64,000 nucleotides of DNA, taken from contig NZ_JHUW01000008.1 in NCBI RefSeq assembly GCF_000619825.1, positions 124,001 through 188,000 of the forward strand, given 5' to 3'. Position 1 is the first letter of the stretch. Each line of letters begins with the position of its first letter. The notes beneath the pieces are model-generated. The model did no database searches and had not been told where the DNA came from. It saw nothing but the letters and a program-made list of their open reading frames with translations. This stretch comes from Prevotella sp. MA2016. Lineage in GTDB: Bacteria; Bacteroidota; Bacteroidia; Bacteroidales; Bacteroidaceae. This document shows, piece by piece, positions 7,549-16,890 of the stretch. Made by a program: the position numbers and the translations under genes.

Positions 7549-7744
7549 ATTATTAAAATTCCGTAATTTTTTCCTTTCTACGGTGCAAAGGTATGAAGAA
7601 TAGTGGCAAGCTCAAAATCATTTTCGGCGTTCACCCCATCTTATTCGATGTTCAGACCAAAATGGCCTGCAAACAGTAACATCCAGTGTAGCCCTTGGGC
7701 TTGCACTTTTTCCTATTTTCCCTTGTCAGTAAAAAAATAATGCG

Positions 7745-7752
7745 TAAATTTG
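7745..7752 (+). promoter_or_regulatory. -7 promoter box of the 186-residue membrane protein gene
   Basis: TAAATTTG fits TAnnTTTG and lies 42 bases before the ATG. The rest of the 290-base gap (7549-7744) shows nothing convincing; a minus-strand TACCTTTG at about 7585 has no gene to serve. Confidence 0.45.
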
Positions 7753-7794
7753 CAGTATCGTTTATGAACGTAAAAGCAAAAAAAAGAATAGCCT

Positions 7795-8355
7795 ATGCTA
7801 AGATTTAAAGAAAAAACCAGAATTATAGATATTGGCATTACTGCCATAGCGGGGATGGTGTCGGTTGGAGTGATGCTGTATGGTGTCGGACATTTCGGAC
7901 TGCAAGAGGCGTGGCCCGAACTAGTGCTCAACTTGTTCTACATAGCCTGTCTGACAATGATTGGAATGTACTTCTTCAATCGGCTTAAGCCTCAGCAGTT
8001 CAACTATTGGTGCTCGATATGCGTGGGCATCACGGTGTTGCTGCGCGACATTCTATTTCCACCGCCATTGGCTTTCTATTGGTTGCACTTGGTTTGCCTG
8101 ACGCTCTCGGTGCTGCTCCTCCTCATGCTCACATTCTTCTATGCTCGCAAAGACTGGAAGAGCTACACCAAGCGCAACCTGTGGATGATATGTATCGTGG
8201 ATATGCTCATAGCTGCCCTCTACAACTACGACATCTATATCGAGCCTATCAACGAATATACCGACTATCTGCTTACAGAAATCTGGATTCGTCCCACCAT
8301 CACCTACGGTTTGGTGGCCTGCTTCGTGTCGGAAACGGAGCCCAAATCAGTCTAA
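7795..8355 (+). CDS. Polytopic membrane protein of unknown function
   Basis: A 186-residue protein with about five hydrophobic helices (roughly residues 10-30, 43-62, 72-90, 95-116, 128-145) joined by short loops, and a short charged N-terminus (MLRFKEKTRI). No enzyme motif, signal peptide or transporter signature can be seen, and I do not recognise the family. It has its own promoter box at 7745 and ends convergently: its last three codons overlap by 9 bases with the 3' end of the cupin gene on the other strand, with no hairpin between them. Confidence 0.75.
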   Translation: MLRFKEKTRIIDIGITAIAGMVSVGVMLYGVGHFGLQEAWPELVLNLFYIACLTMIGMYFFNRLKPQQFNYWCSICVGITVLLRDILFPPPLAFYWLHLVCLTLSVLLLLMLTFFYARKDWKSYTKRNLWMICIVDMLIAALYNYDIYIEPINEYTDYLLTEIWIRPTITYGLVACFVSETEPKSV

Positions 8356-8823
8356 CGGTATCTCCGGATGCTGAACAGCAAGGGGAAGATCTTTCTGTGA
8401 GAGGTAGAACATGTAGAGAATGACGGGCTTAGTGCCACGATTCTCGCCATGATGGATGGTATTCACCATCTCAACAACTGCCTCGCCCTCATGCACAGTC
8501 TTCTCTTTGCCATCCTGACCAATAATGGTCAACTCGCCTTGTACCAACACACCATAGTTCATCACTGGATGGTGATGCCAGCCTAACTTCTTACCGGCAG
8601 GAAACACATACTTCACAGCCACCAACTCAGGCCGTCCCTGCAGATAGTCGGGCAACTCTACCCCATCCCAACTCTGGCTGGTACGTATCAGTTCGGAACT
8701 AACAACCTCCTGCGGTGCAGGATTGTCATTGTTGGCATTAGCCCTTGTGCAGGCTGTTAACACAAAAGATGTAGCTCCAGTAAGCAGGAGCGCGCTCATT
8801 ACGTAAGTTAAAATCTTTTTCAT
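8347..8823 (-). CDS. Cupin-domain lipoprotein
   Basis: A 158-residue exported lipoprotein: signal MKKILTYVMSALLLTGATSF followed by VLTAC (lipobox). The mature part is a single cupin_2 barrel, with motif 1 PAGKKLGWHHHPVMNYGVLVQG (His triplet and the GELTIIGQDG turn) and motif 2 around EGEAVVEMVNTIHHGENRGTKPV. The HxH plus later His residues would bind one metal ion. Substrate unknown; similar small periplasmic cupins are often annotated only by fold. The start is the ATG at 8823; a frame extending 13 codons upstream would pass through the -7 promoter box. Convergently overlaps the preceding membrane-protein gene by 9 bases. Confidence 0.85.
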   Translation of the reverse strand: MKKILTYVMSALLLTGATSFVLTACTRANANNDNPAPQEVVSSELIRTSQSWDGVELPDYLQGRPELVAVKYVFPAGKKLGWHHHPVMNYGVLVQGELTIIGQDGKEKTVHEGEAVVEMVNTIHHGENRGTKPVILYMFYLSQKDLPLAVQHPEIPLD

Positions 8824-8851
8824 TCGTTCAATTGTTTTAGATTGTTTTGTG

Positions 8852-8859
8852 CAAAGATA
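8852..8859 (-). promoter_or_regulatory. -7 promoter box of the cupin gene
   Basis: TATCTTTG on the minus strand, 28 bases before the ATG at 8823. Confidence 0.6.
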
Positions 8860-8964
8860 CACATTATTTTTTTAACAAACAAAATCATTTCACTTTTTTT
8901 ATTTACTCAAACGTTTACATAACATTTTTGGGGGTGTGGCGGTACATAGTTGACAGAAAGTACG

Positions 8965-8972
8965 TATCTTTG
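8965..8972 (+). promoter_or_regulatory. -7 promoter box of the 80-residue gene
   Basis: TATCTTTG, 40 bases before the ATG at 9013. Confidence 0.6.
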
Positions 8973-9012
8973 CATCACAAACTACAAGTCGAATATATAA
9001 AGAGTAACAATT

Positions 9013-9255
9013 ATGAGTCAGAAATTTGTTATCGGAAACCGACTGAAGGATGAGTGGATATCAGTTCTGGATACAGAAAAGAAAGAACTTGTGTTCACTG
9101 GCCAGCTTGCTAATGCAAAAGAATATCCACAGGAAGAAGATGCACAGATTAGCTTGGCCGAGATTCAGAAAACAGGTTACTTCAGTGATTTGCAAATCTA
9201 CGTGAAGGGAGATAACAAAGCTTATAAGATAAACGAGCGCGACTCATTCATGTAA
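9013..9255 (+). CDS. Small hypothetical protein
   Basis: An 80-residue acidic, soluble protein beginning MSQKFVIGNRLKDEWISVLD. It has a good upstream promoter box and a hairpin terminator, so it is very likely a real gene. The sequence alternates short beta-like stretches (KFVIGNR, ISVLDTEKKELVFTG, LQIYVKGDNKAYKI) and has no Cys, signal or membrane segment. No family recognised. Confidence 0.7.
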   Translation: MSQKFVIGNRLKDEWISVLDTEKKELVFTGQLANAKEYPQEEDAQISLAEIQKTGYFSDLQIYVKGDNKAYKINERDSFM

Positions 9256-9273
9256 AACATTGCAAAGACAGAA

Positions 9274-9310
9274 AGAAGAAATCCCAGCCGAACTGGCTGG
9301 GATTTTCTTC
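9274..9310. terminator. Bidirectional terminator between the 80-residue gene and mutB
   Basis: ATCCCAGCC-GAACT-GGCTGGGAT flanked by GAAGAA on the left and TTCTTC on the right, extending the stem past one bulge. T-rich on both strands, serving the convergent genes. Confidence 0.85.
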
Positions 9311-9317
9311 ATTTATA

Positions 9318-11486
9318 TCAATCTTCTTTGTCAAGCAAGATTTTCATCATCTCTACAGCAGCTTTAGCTACCGACGTGCCTGGACCGAAGATGGCAGCTA
9401 CACCTGCTTTATAAAGGAAGTCGTAGTCCTGAGCTGGGATTACACCACCGGCAATAACCATGATATCCTCACGCCCCAGTTTCTTGAGTTCCTCGATAAG
9501 CTGAGGTATCAGCGTCTTGTGACCTGCTGCCAGCGAAGAGGCTCCAACGCAATGCACGTCGTTCTCTACAGCCTCACGGGCAGCCTCGGCAGGCGTCTGG
9601 AACAATGGTCCCATATCCACGTCGAAGCCACAGTCGGCATAACCTGTTGCCACTACTTTTGCACCACGGTCGTGTCCATCCTGTCCCATCTTAGCAATGA
9701 AGATACGAGGACGGCGACCTTCCTTCTCTGCGAACTCATCAGTCAGCTTGCAAGCCAACTCGAAGTCGCTATCGTTCTTTGATTCTGAACTATACACGCC
9801 TGAAATTGTTCTGATTACTGCTTTATAACGACCTACGATCTCCTCGCAGGCATCTGAAATCTCACCTAACGTACAACGCAGCTGGGCTGCCTTGACTGCC
9901 AGGTCGAGCAGATTGTTCTCACTCTTACGCCCCTCCTGGAAGTCGCGCACACACTCTGTGATAGCCTTCAGCGCTGCCTGGCATGCAGCTTCGTCGCGCT
10001 TGCCGCGCACCTCCTTCAGACTCTCCTCCTGCTGCTTGCGCACAGCGGTGTTGTCCACCTCGAGGATATCGATAGGATCCTCATGCTCAAGGCGATACTT
10101 ATTGGTACCCACAATGGTCTGCACACCTGAGTCGATACGGGCCTGAGTACGGGCTGCAGCCTCCTCGATACGCATCTTGGGCAGACCAGTCTCGATGGCC
10201 TTAGCCATACCACCCAGTTTCTCAATCTCCTGGATGTGCTCCCAAGCCTTGTGAACAAGCTCGTTGGTCAGCGTCTCCACATAGTAAGAGCCAGCCCATG
10301 GGTCGATTTGCTTGCACACCTTCGTCTCGTTCTGAATATAGATCTGGGTGTTACGGGCGATACGAGCCGAGAAGTCGGTAGGCAAAGCAATAGCCTCGTC
10401 GAGGGCATTGGTGTGCAGCGACTGAGTATGACCCAGCACAGCAGCCATCGCCTCAATACAAGTACGACCTACATTGTTGAATGGATCCTGCTCTGTGAGA
10501 CTCCAACCAGAGGTCTGCGAGTGTGTACGCAGCGCCAGCGACTTTGGATTCTTGGCACCAAAACTCTTCACGATCTTAGCCCACAGCAGGCGACCTGCAC
10601 GCATCTTGGCTATCTCCATGAAGTGGTTCATGCCGATAGCCCAGAAGAAGCTGAGACGGGGAGCAAAAGCATCCACATCGATACCGGCATTCACACCTGT
10701 ACGCAGATAGTCCATACCATCAGCCAATGTATAAGCCAGCTCAATATCAGCGGTAGCACCAGCCTCCTGCATGTGATAGCCTGAGATAGAAATAGAGTTG
10801 AACTTAGGCATCTTCTGCGAAGTATATTCGAAGATATCAGCGATAATCTTCATTGAGAATGCTGGTGGATAGATATAAGTGTTACGCACCATGAACTCCT
10901 TCAGGATATCGTTCTGGATGGTTCCTGCCATCTCTTCGAGCTGAGCGCCCTGCTCCAGTCCGGCTACGATGTAGAATGCCAGGATAGGCAGCACAGCACC
11001 GTTCATGGTCATAGAAACCGACATCTTGTTCAAGGGGATACCACTGAAGAGCACCTTCATATTTTCCTCGTTACAGATACTTACGCCAGCCTTACCTACA
11101 TCACCCACAACACGAGCATTATCCGGATCATAGCCACGGTGTGTAGGCAGGTCGAAGGCTACAGACAGACCTTTCTGACCTGATGCCAGATTACGACGAT
11201 AGAAAGCGTTCGACTCCTCGGCGGTAGAGAATCCGGCATACTGACGGATGGTCCATGGACGGAAGGGGTACATCATCGAATAAGGACCACGCAGATAAGG
11301 TGGAATACCAGCCGTAAAGTCGAGGTGCTCCATGCCTTCCAGGTCTTCTTTAGTATAAACTGGGCGCACCTCAATATGTTCTGGGGTTTTCCAGTTGGCC
11401 TCAATACCATTATCTTTAATCCACTTGGCACCATCTTGAGCCTTGATGCCTGCATAGATATCTATATCTTTAAACTGTTTACGCAT
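9318..11486 (-). CDS. mutB: Methylmalonyl-CoA mutase, large (catalytic) subunit
   Basis: A 722-residue adenosylcobalamin-dependent mutase interconverting succinyl-CoA and (R)-methylmalonyl-CoA. The N-terminal TIM barrel (to about residue 560) carries [14 protein letters not shown], the substrate-channel region [21 protein letters not shown] and [16 protein letters not shown]. The C-terminal B12-binding Rossmann domain (about 590-720) has the base-off DxHxxG motif as GQDGHDRGA and the downstream GASSLAAGH and VIAGGVIP loops. Length and motifs are those of the active subunit. Transcribed with mutA, whose stop is 19 bases upstream of this ATG. Role: succinate-to-propionate pathway, or the reverse; the decarboxylase subunits on the other side of the divergent promoter suggest the propionate-forming direction. 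Confidence 0.97.
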   Translation of the reverse strand: MRKQFKDIDIYAGIKAQDGAKWIKDNGIEANWKTPEHIEVRPVYTKEDLEGMEHLDFTAGIPPYLRGPYSMMYPFRPWTIRQYAGFSTAEESNAFYRRNLASGQKGLSVAFDLPTHRGYDPDNARVVGDVGKAGVSICNEENMKVLFSGIPLNKMSVSMTMNGAVLPILAFYIVAGLEQGAQLEEMAGTIQNDILKEFMVRNTYIYPPAFSMKIIADIFEYTSQKMPKFNSISISGYHMQEAGATADIELAYTLADGMDYLRTGVNAGIDVDAFAPRLSFFWAIGMNHFMEIAKMRAGRLLWAKIVKSFGAKNPKSLALRTHSQTSGWSLTEQDPFNNVGRTCIEAMAAVLGHTQSLHTNALDEAIALPTDFSARIARNTQIYIQNETKVCKQIDPWAGSYYVETLTNELVHKAWEHIQEIEKLGGMAKAIETGLPKMRIEEAAARTQARIDSGVQTIVGTNKYRLEHEDPIDILEVDNTAVRKQQEESLKEVRGKRDEAACQAALKAITECVRDFQEGRKSENNLLDLAVKAAQLRCTLGEISDACEEIVGRYKAVIRTISGVYSSESKNDSDFELACKLTDEFAEKEGRRPRIFIAKMGQDGHDRGAKVVATGYADCGFDVDMGPLFQTPAEAAREAVENDVHCVGASSLAAGHKTLIPQLIEELKKLGREDIMVIAGGVIPAQDYDFLYKAGVAAIFGPGTSVAKAAVEMMKILLDKED

Positions 11487-11505
11487 AATTCAAGTCTCCT
11501 TTCCG

Positions 11506-13368
11506 TTAAATACCAAGTTTCTGATTATATTCTTTCAAAGTCTCGAGCACATTGCACTTCACGTGGATGTAGTTCTCGATGCCAGCGGCCTTCAGATCTT
11601 CCATGCAAGCAGGTGCACCAGCCACAACAAACATGGCTCGACCATTCAGATACTTAAAGGCTGGGATAGCATACTCGGCATACTCGTCGTCAGAAGAACA
11701 GATCACCACGATATCAGCCTTAGCCTCCAGCGCAGCATCTACACCCTCTTCAACAGTCTTGAATCCAAGGTTATCAATCACTTTATAGCCTGCACAAGCC
11801 AGGAAGTTGCACGAGAACTGTGCACGAGCCTGACGCATGGCCAGATTACCAATAGTAAGCATGAAAGCTGTAGGCACCTTAGTCTCCTCGGTATGGATAC
11901 GCAGATTCTCGAAGTCGGCAGCCAGACGAGTGGTCTCGATAGCCTTAAAGGCAACATTCTCCTCGCCCTGATGGTGCACGCCGCCACAACCGCAATGATG
12001 CTTATAAGCCTTCTTGCCCTCACTCTTCTCAGTGAAATTAGGGAACTGGTTGGTGCCCAACAGGAACTCCTTGCGCTTGGCAGCATCGCCGTGGCGCTTT
12101 ATGTTGGTAGCGTTGATATCATCCTGGATGGTTCCAGCCTTGATAGCTGCCAGGAAGCCACCTTCCTCTTCCACCTTCAGGAATATCTTCCAAGCCTCCT
12201 GCGCCAGTGCATCAGTCAGATGCTCAATATAATAAGAGCCAGCAGAAGGATCGACGATACGGTCGAAGTGGCTCTCCTCCTTAATCAGCAGCTGCTGGTT
12301 GCGAGCGATACGCTCAGAGAAATCGGTAGCCTCCTCGTAAGGTGCATCAAATGGGGTCACCACCATCGAGTGCACACTGCCCAGCGCAGCACTCATAGCC
12401 TCAGTCTGCGAACGCAACAGGTTCACATAACTATCAAAAAGCGTCTGATTATAGGTAGAAGTGGTGGCGTTGACAATCATCTTGCAAGCACAGTCGCACT
12501 TAGGCTCATACTGCTTCACTATCTGAGCCCAGAGCAGGCGGGCTGCACGAAACTTAGCAATCTCCATGAAGTAGTTCTCGCTGACGCCCATATTAAACTT
12601 GATACTCTTGGCAGCGATGTCAACATCTACGCCAGCATCCGTCAGCTGCTGCAGATACTCATTACCCCAAGCCAGCGCATAGCCCAACTCCTGAACGATG
12701 TAGGCTCCAGCATTGTTGAGTGCATCACTATGAACAGCGATGCCACGGAAGTTTGGATATTCCTTAAGCGACTCAGCCAACTTAGGCCCGAAAGCCAGCA
12801 CAGCCGACACATCCTTGCCCTTAAGGAGCATTTTCTTCATGGGGTCCCACTCTATCGAGCCCACAATCTTCTCCTTATCATAGCCCTTCTTCTGCCAGTA
12901 GCTTTTCAGAATCTCAGCCAACTCGAGCGAGTGGCGCTGACAGGTAGAGAAGTTCACCTCGATAATATCGCAATAAATACCCTCAAGCAGTGTCTCGATT
13001 GTCTCCATCGACACAGCCTTTCCTGGAATATGGAATCCCAGCGAGTCGATACCTTTATTCAGGATATCAAGCGCTTTGGCATTCGCAGCCTTAGCATCGC
13101 TGGCCTCAATATTCTGACGAACATACCACTCATTAGAATTCTTCTTATTGCCACGTACGAAAGGAAATTCGCCAGGCAGTGCGTCTGGTGTTTTCAGGTT
13201 AGCCAGATCTTCTCGGCGATAAAAGGGCTGTACGTTAAAACCCTCGTTTGTCCTCCATACCAAGCGCTTCTGGAAGTCGGCACCCTTCAAATCAACCTGA
13301 ATCTTATCAAGCCATTCCTGGGTTGTCGGAGCTACGAACTCGGTAAAGAGTTTCTCTTTGTTTGCCAT
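11506..13368 (-). CDS. mutA: Methylmalonyl-CoA mutase, small subunit
   Basis: A 620-residue structural partner of MutB in the heterodimer. It keeps the barrel fold (GVSENYFMEIAKFRAARLLWAQIV; SVHSMVVTPFDAPYEEATDFSERIARNQQLLIKEE; DPSAGSYYIEHLTD) and a degenerate C-terminal cobalamin-like domain without DxHxxG, as in known small subunits. Two Cys/His-rich spots stand out: CDCAC at residues 291-295 and HHCGCGGVHH at 457-466, the second in the linker between barrel and C-terminal domain. First gene of a mutA-mutB operon with a promoter box at 13428. Confidence 0.96.
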   Translation of the reverse strand: MANKEKLFTEFVAPTTQEWLDKIQVDLKGADFQKRLVWRTNEGFNVQPFYRREDLANLKTPDALPGEFPFVRGNKKNSNEWYVRQNIEASDAKAANAKALDILNKGIDSLGFHIPGKAVSMETIETLLEGIYCDIIEVNFSTCQRHSLELAEILKSYWQKKGYDKEKIVGSIEWDPMKKMLLKGKDVSAVLAFGPKLAESLKEYPNFRGIAVHSDALNNAGAYIVQELGYALAWGNEYLQQLTDAGVDVDIAAKSIKFNMGVSENYFMEIAKFRAARLLWAQIVKQYEPKCDCACKMIVNATTSTYNQTLFDSYVNLLRSQTEAMSAALGSVHSMVVTPFDAPYEEATDFSERIARNQQLLIKEESHFDRIVDPSAGSYYIEHLTDALAQEAWKIFLKVEEEGGFLAAIKAGTIQDDINATNIKRHGDAAKRKEFLLGTNQFPNFTEKSEGKKAYKHHCGCGGVHHQGEENVAFKAIETTRLAADFENLRIHTEETKVPTAFMLTIGNLAMRQARAQFSCNFLACAGYKVIDNLGFKTVEEGVDAALEAKADIVVICSSDDEYAEYAIPAFKYLNGRAMFVVAGAPACMEDLKAAGIENYIHVKCNVLETLKEYNQKLGI

Positions 13369-13427
13369 AGATTTAATACGTTTTAATTATTATATAAGTA
13401 ATATTTTAAGTTGCTATTATCAGCTGA

Positions 13428-13435
13428 CAAAGTTA
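13428..13435 (-). promoter_or_regulatory. -7 promoter box of mutAB
   Basis: TAACTTTG on the minus strand, about 60 bases before the mutA ATG. Confidence 0.6.
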
Positions 13436-13540
13436 CAACTTTTTTGCACAAAACATCATTTTGAAGTGTGAAAGAAATAAAAAAACACTATTTATGCGAA
13501 ATTTGATGCACAAAAATGATAAAGATGAGCATTTTTTAAC

Positions 13541-13548
13541 TACCTTTG
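13541..13548 (+). promoter_or_regulatory. -7 promoter box of the transporter-decarboxylase operon
   Basis: TACCTTTG, 50 bases before the ATG at 13598; divergent from the mutAB promoter about 110 bases away. Confidence 0.6.
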
Positions 13549-13597
13549 CACCGAAATTTGAGAAATTTTAAAGAATAGGTATTATTTAGAATTATTT

Positions 13598-15289
13598 ATG
13601 GAATCATTTCAGTGGTTAAGTGACCTTTTTACGACGACAGACTCGGTAGCACATATTGCGCTGCTCTATGCTATTGTGATAGCAATTGGAGTCTATTTAG
13701 GAAAAATTAAGTTTTTTGGAGTATCATTAGGAGTAACCTTTGTTTTGTTTGCCGGAATCCTTGCTGGACACATCGGCTTTACCGCTCCAACTCCCATTCT
13801 TACATTCGTACAGGATTTCGGACTGATCCTATTTGTATTTATGATTGGTCTGCAGGTTGGTCCTGGATTCTTTGAGAGTTTTGGCACACAGGGCATCAAA
13901 CTTAACGCAGTGGCTGCAACAGCCATCCTGCTCAACATCCTCGTGATGTTTGGATGCTACTACATCTTCTTCGACACCAGCAACATCAACAATCTGCCTA
14001 TGATGGTTGGTACGCTGTATGGTGCTGTAACTAACACGCCAGGACTTGGTGCTGCCAACGAAGCCCTTACAACAGTTTTCGGCAGCAATGCTCCACAGAT
14101 TGCATCGGCCTATGCCTGTGCCTACCCACTCGGTGTGCTCGGCATTATCGGCGCTATTATATTAGTAAGGTACATCTGCAAGGTTAAGCTCGACAACGAG
14201 GAAAAGCAGCTTGAGGCTCTCGACGAGACCAACGCCAACAAGAAGCCATACAAGATGCACCTCGAAGTAACCAACAAGTATCTTGAGGGCAAGACCCTGC
14301 TTCAGGTTCACGACTTCTTGAATCGCGACTTTGTAGTATCTCGTCTGGTTTCTAACGGAGAACTTTGCATACCTAACCGCGACACCATCTTCCACTTAGG
14401 CGACCAGATGCTGATTGTATGTGCCGAGGCCGACCAGGAGGCTATCACCGCCTTCATCGGACCAAAACTCGACATCGACTTTGAGCAGCAGGATCAGCCA
14501 ATGGTATCTAAGCGTATCGTCATCACCAATCCAAAGGTGAACGGTAAGACACTGGCTTCGCTCCACTTCTCAAGTGTACATGGTGTAAACGTTACTCGCG
14601 TCACCCGTCATGGCATGGACATCTTCGCTTCTCCCACACTGCCCCTGCAGGTTGGCGACCGCATTATGGTAGTTGGTCCTGAGGACGCTGTAGATCGTGT
14701 GGCAGGAAAAATGGGTAACTCTATCCGCCGTCTGGATGCACCTAACATCGCTACTATCTTCGTAGGCATCTTCATTGGTCTTATCTTTGGTATGTTCCCA
14801 TTGGCCATCCCAGGCATGCCTGTTCCCGTGAAGTTAGGTTTGGCAGGTGGTCCACTTATTATCGCCATTCTCATCGGCCGATACGGTTATAAGATACATC
14901 TGGTAACCTATACCACCACTTCGGCTAACATGATGTTACGCGAAATTGGACTGGTGCTCTTCTTGGCATCTGTAGGTATCAAGGCTGGTGCAGGATTCTT
15001 TGAGACAGTAGTTCAGGGCGACGGTCTGCTCTATGTGCTCACAGGTTTCCTGATTACTATTATTCCTATCCTGATTGTAGGTCCTATCGCCCGCTTGAAG
15101 TTTGGTTTCAACTACTTTACTCTGGCAGGTATGATAGCTGGTACCTATACCGATCCCCCCGCACTGGCTTATGCTAACAGCATCTGCTCTAAAGAAGCTC
15201 CTGCTCTGGGCTACTCAACAGTTTATCCGCTGGCGATGTTCCTACGCATCTTTACAGCCCAGATAGTAGTACTCTTCTTCTGCGGCTAA
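13598..15289 (+). CDS. AspT/YidE-YbjL family transporter with two RCK_C domains
   Basis: A 563-residue inner-membrane protein with the duplicated layout of the aspartate:alanine antiporter (AspT) and YidE/YbjL group. N-terminal membrane half about residues 15-195 ([42 protein letters not shown]), two cytosolic TrkA-C/RCK_C modules about 205-290 and 300-375, and a C-terminal membrane half about 380-563 repeating the motifs ([36 protein letters not shown]). The repeated GxxxGxxTxxPxL-type motif is diagnostic. Substrate not determinable; related proteins exchange amino acids or dicarboxylates. Its place ahead of decarboxylase subunits and opposite mutAB suggests a dicarboxylate or amino-acid carrier feeding the same pathway (inference). 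Confidence 0.9.
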   Translation: MESFQWLSDLFTTTDSVAHIALLYAIVIAIGVYLGKIKFFGVSLGVTFVLFAGILAGHIGFTAPTPILTFVQDFGLILFVFMIGLQVGPGFFESFGTQGIKLNAVAATAILLNILVMFGCYYIFFDTSNINNLPMMVGTLYGAVTNTPGLGAANEALTTVFGSNAPQIASAYACAYPLGVLGIIGAIILVRYICKVKLDNEEKQLEALDETNANKKPYKMHLEVTNKYLEGKTLLQVHDFLNRDFVVSRLVSNGELCIPNRDTIFHLGDQMLIVCAEADQEAITAFIGPKLDIDFEQQDQPMVSKRIVITNPKVNGKTLASLHFSSVHGVNVTRVTRHGMDIFASPTLPLQVGDRIMVVGPEDAVDRVAGKMGNSIRRLDAPNIATIFVGIFIGLIFGMFPLAIPGMPVPVKLGLAGGPLIIAILIGRYGYKIHLVTYTTTSANMMLREIGLVLFLASVGIKAGAGFFETVVQGDGLLYVLTGFLITIIPILIVGPIARLKFGFNYFTLAGMIAGTYTDPPALAYANSICSKEAPALGYSTVYPLAMFLRIFTAQIVVLFFCG

Positions 15290-15301
15290 TTCCGCAGCCA
15301 A

Positions 15302-15351
15302 CTAGGAATACTAGTAAAACTAGTAATACTAGATTATCTAGAATTATCTAG
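15302..15351. repeat. CTAG array with 9-base spacing, intergenic
   Basis: CTAG occurs at 15302, 15311, 15320, 15329, 15338 and 15348: five with exact 9-base spacing, the last at 10. The spacers are AT-rich. It fills most of the gap between the transporter and OadG genes. The same array structure occurs inside uvrA at 20768. Confidence 0.9.
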
Positions 15352-15379
15352 AAACAATATAATAATACACCAACTAAAA

Positions 15380-16405
15380 ATGAAGAAAACCAAAATCCTG
15401 CTCAGCGGACTATTGCTGGCTGGCACCACGGCGATGATGGCTCAAGGAGCCAAGAACATTCGCATTAACGAGGTGCTGACCAACAATAGCGCCAGCATCC
15501 AGGATGACTACGGACAGAACCACGCATGGATAGAGTTGGAGAACACCTCGTTCACTACCTATAACGTGCGTGGTATGTATTTTACTACTGACCGCTCCGT
15601 ACTCAATCCCAAAATGAGTGTGCCTGAACGTATCAAGCGCATGAGTGTCATCCCCAGTGGCGACCCTCGTACGCAGATAGGCGGGCGCCAGCATCTGATC
15701 TTCTATTGCAACTCTAACCCAACACAGAGTAAGTTGCATCTCTCACTCAACGTCCCCATGTCGGAGCCTATCTGGCTGGGATTCTACAATGGTAATGCCA
15801 CAGAACTTATCGACTCAGTCACCATCCCAGCATTGGCTGCTGATCAGAGCTATGCCCGACAGAATGCCAAGGCATGGGCTGTAAAATCGGCTGAGAACGT
15901 AACACCAGGCATTGAGAACTTCATTAAGACCGATGAGACAAAAGACGCTTATCTGAAGCGCGAAGACCCACATGGCTTCGGCATTACCCTGCTAGCCATG
16001 GGCATCGTATTCTTCTGTCTGTTAGTGCTCTTTTTGTTCTTCTGGATTTTCGGACTTGTGATGCGTAATATCGAGATGGCGAAGAAAGTGGCCAACACCC
16101 AACCCATCAAGCCCATCACCAAAACTGTCGAAGTTACCCACGATCTGGCTCATGCCACAGGTAACATTCTGCAGGATGGTCTGAAAACCAAGGGTATAGA
16201 CAAGGAGGTTTACATCGCCGTCATCTCTATGGCTTTGAAGCAGTATCAAGACGATGTTCACGATGTAGAGAGTGGTATCATCACTATCAAAGCCCGTGAA
16301 ACGGGATGGGCCGACGAAGGCAGTCAGATGACGCACTTCTCAAAACCCATTATTCCCACATCACACAATGCACCTAAAATCCCAACAACCCCAGAAATAC
16401 GATAG
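15380..16405 (+). CDS. OadG-family decarboxylase gamma subunit with N-terminal lamin-tail-like domain
   Basis: A 341-residue membrane protein. Signal peptide MKKTKILLSGLLLAGTTAMMAQG, then an exported beta domain (about 25-150; IRINEVLTNNSASIQDDYGQNHAWIELEN is typical of lamin-tail/LTD domains), one transmembrane helix (about 203-227, GFGITLLAMGIVFFCLLVLFLFF) matching the OadG fold, and a cytosolic tail of about 110 residues. OadG anchors the sodium-pumping oxaloacetate/methylmalonyl-CoA decarboxylase; classical OadG is only about 80 residues, so the LTD and long tail are additions. The next two genes encode the biotin carrier (7 bases on) and the beta subunit. Confidence 0.85.
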   Translation: MKKTKILLSGLLLAGTTAMMAQGAKNIRINEVLTNNSASIQDDYGQNHAWIELENTSFTTYNVRGMYFTTDRSVLNPKMSVPERIKRMSVIPSGDPRTQIGGRQHLIFYCNSNPTQSKLHLSLNVPMSEPIWLGFYNGNATELIDSVTIPALAADQSYARQNAKAWAVKSAENVTPGIENFIKTDETKDAYLKREDPHGFGITLLAMGIVFFCLLVLFLFFWIFGLVMRNIEMAKKVANTQPIKPITKTVEVTHDLAHATGNILQDGLKTKGIDKEVYIAVISMALKQYQDDVHDVESGIITIKARETGWADEGSQMTHFSKPIIPTSHNAPKIPTTPEIR

Positions 16406-16411
16406 AACATT

Positions 16412-16864
16412 ATGAACAAGTATCAATATAAAGTACAAGGCGTTGATTACGACGTAGAGATAGAAGAAGTGGAGGGCAACGTAGCCAAAGTAGTAGTGAA
16501 TGGCGTGCGTTTCGACGTAGAGTTGAAACAGCCCATCAACCCCACAAGCACCCTGAAGAAAGTACATGTAGAGGCCCCCAAAGTTGTGGCTCGTCCATCT
16601 GTAGCTCCAGCAGCTGCTCCAGCCGCCGCCGCGCCCGCAGCAGCAAGCACTGGTTCAGCCATCAAGGCCCCGCTGCCTGGTACCATCATTGATGTGAAGG
16701 TGAACGTAGGCGACACGGTAAAGCAGGGCGACGTGGTTCTGGTGCTCGAAGCAATGAAGATGCAGAACAACATCGAATCTGAGTACGCTGGCACCGTTAC
16801 ATCTATCACCGTGAAACAAGGTGAAAGCGTCATGGAAGGCTCTGTTCTACTCACCATAGGTTAG
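16412..16864 (+). CDS. Biotin carboxyl carrier subunit of sodium-pumping decarboxylase
   Basis: A 150-residue protein. N-terminal beta segment (1-55), a flexible Pro/Ala linker (about 60-80), and a C-terminal biotinyl domain with the biotin-accepting lysine in EAMKM at Lys116. The arrangement is that of MmdC/OadA-C-terminal carrier proteins, which shuttle CO2 from the carboxyltransferase to the membrane beta subunit. It lies between the gamma and beta subunit genes. The carboxyltransferase alpha subunit that should load it is not in this window. Confidence 0.93.
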   Translation: MNKYQYKVQGVDYDVEIEEVEGNVAKVVVNGVRFDVELKQPINPTSTLKKVHVEAPKVVARPSVAPAAAPAAAAPAAASTGSAIKAPLPGTIIDVKVNVGDTVKQGDVVLVLEAMKMQNNIESEYAGTVTSITVKQGESVMEGSVLLTIG

Positions 16865-16870
16865 TTGACA

Positions 16871-16890
16871 ATTGATAATTGATAATTATG
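16871..16890 (+). repeat. Heptanucleotide repeat running into the oadB start codon
   Basis: ATTGATA, ATTGATA, then ATTATGG: the third unit contains the oadB ATG at 16888. The unit is the reverse complement of the radA-upstream repeat at 1524. Confidence 0.75.

Noticed and set aside
7578..7680. Possible 27-codon peptide (starting MKNSGKLKIIFGVHP) in the gap before the membrane-protein gene
   Set aside because: Too short, with no promoter or terminator and no recognisable pattern.
11563..13386. A 607-codon open frame antisense to mutA
   Set aside because: It mirrors mutA, lacks a promoter and any recognisable motif; long antisense frames are common opposite strongly codon-biased genes.
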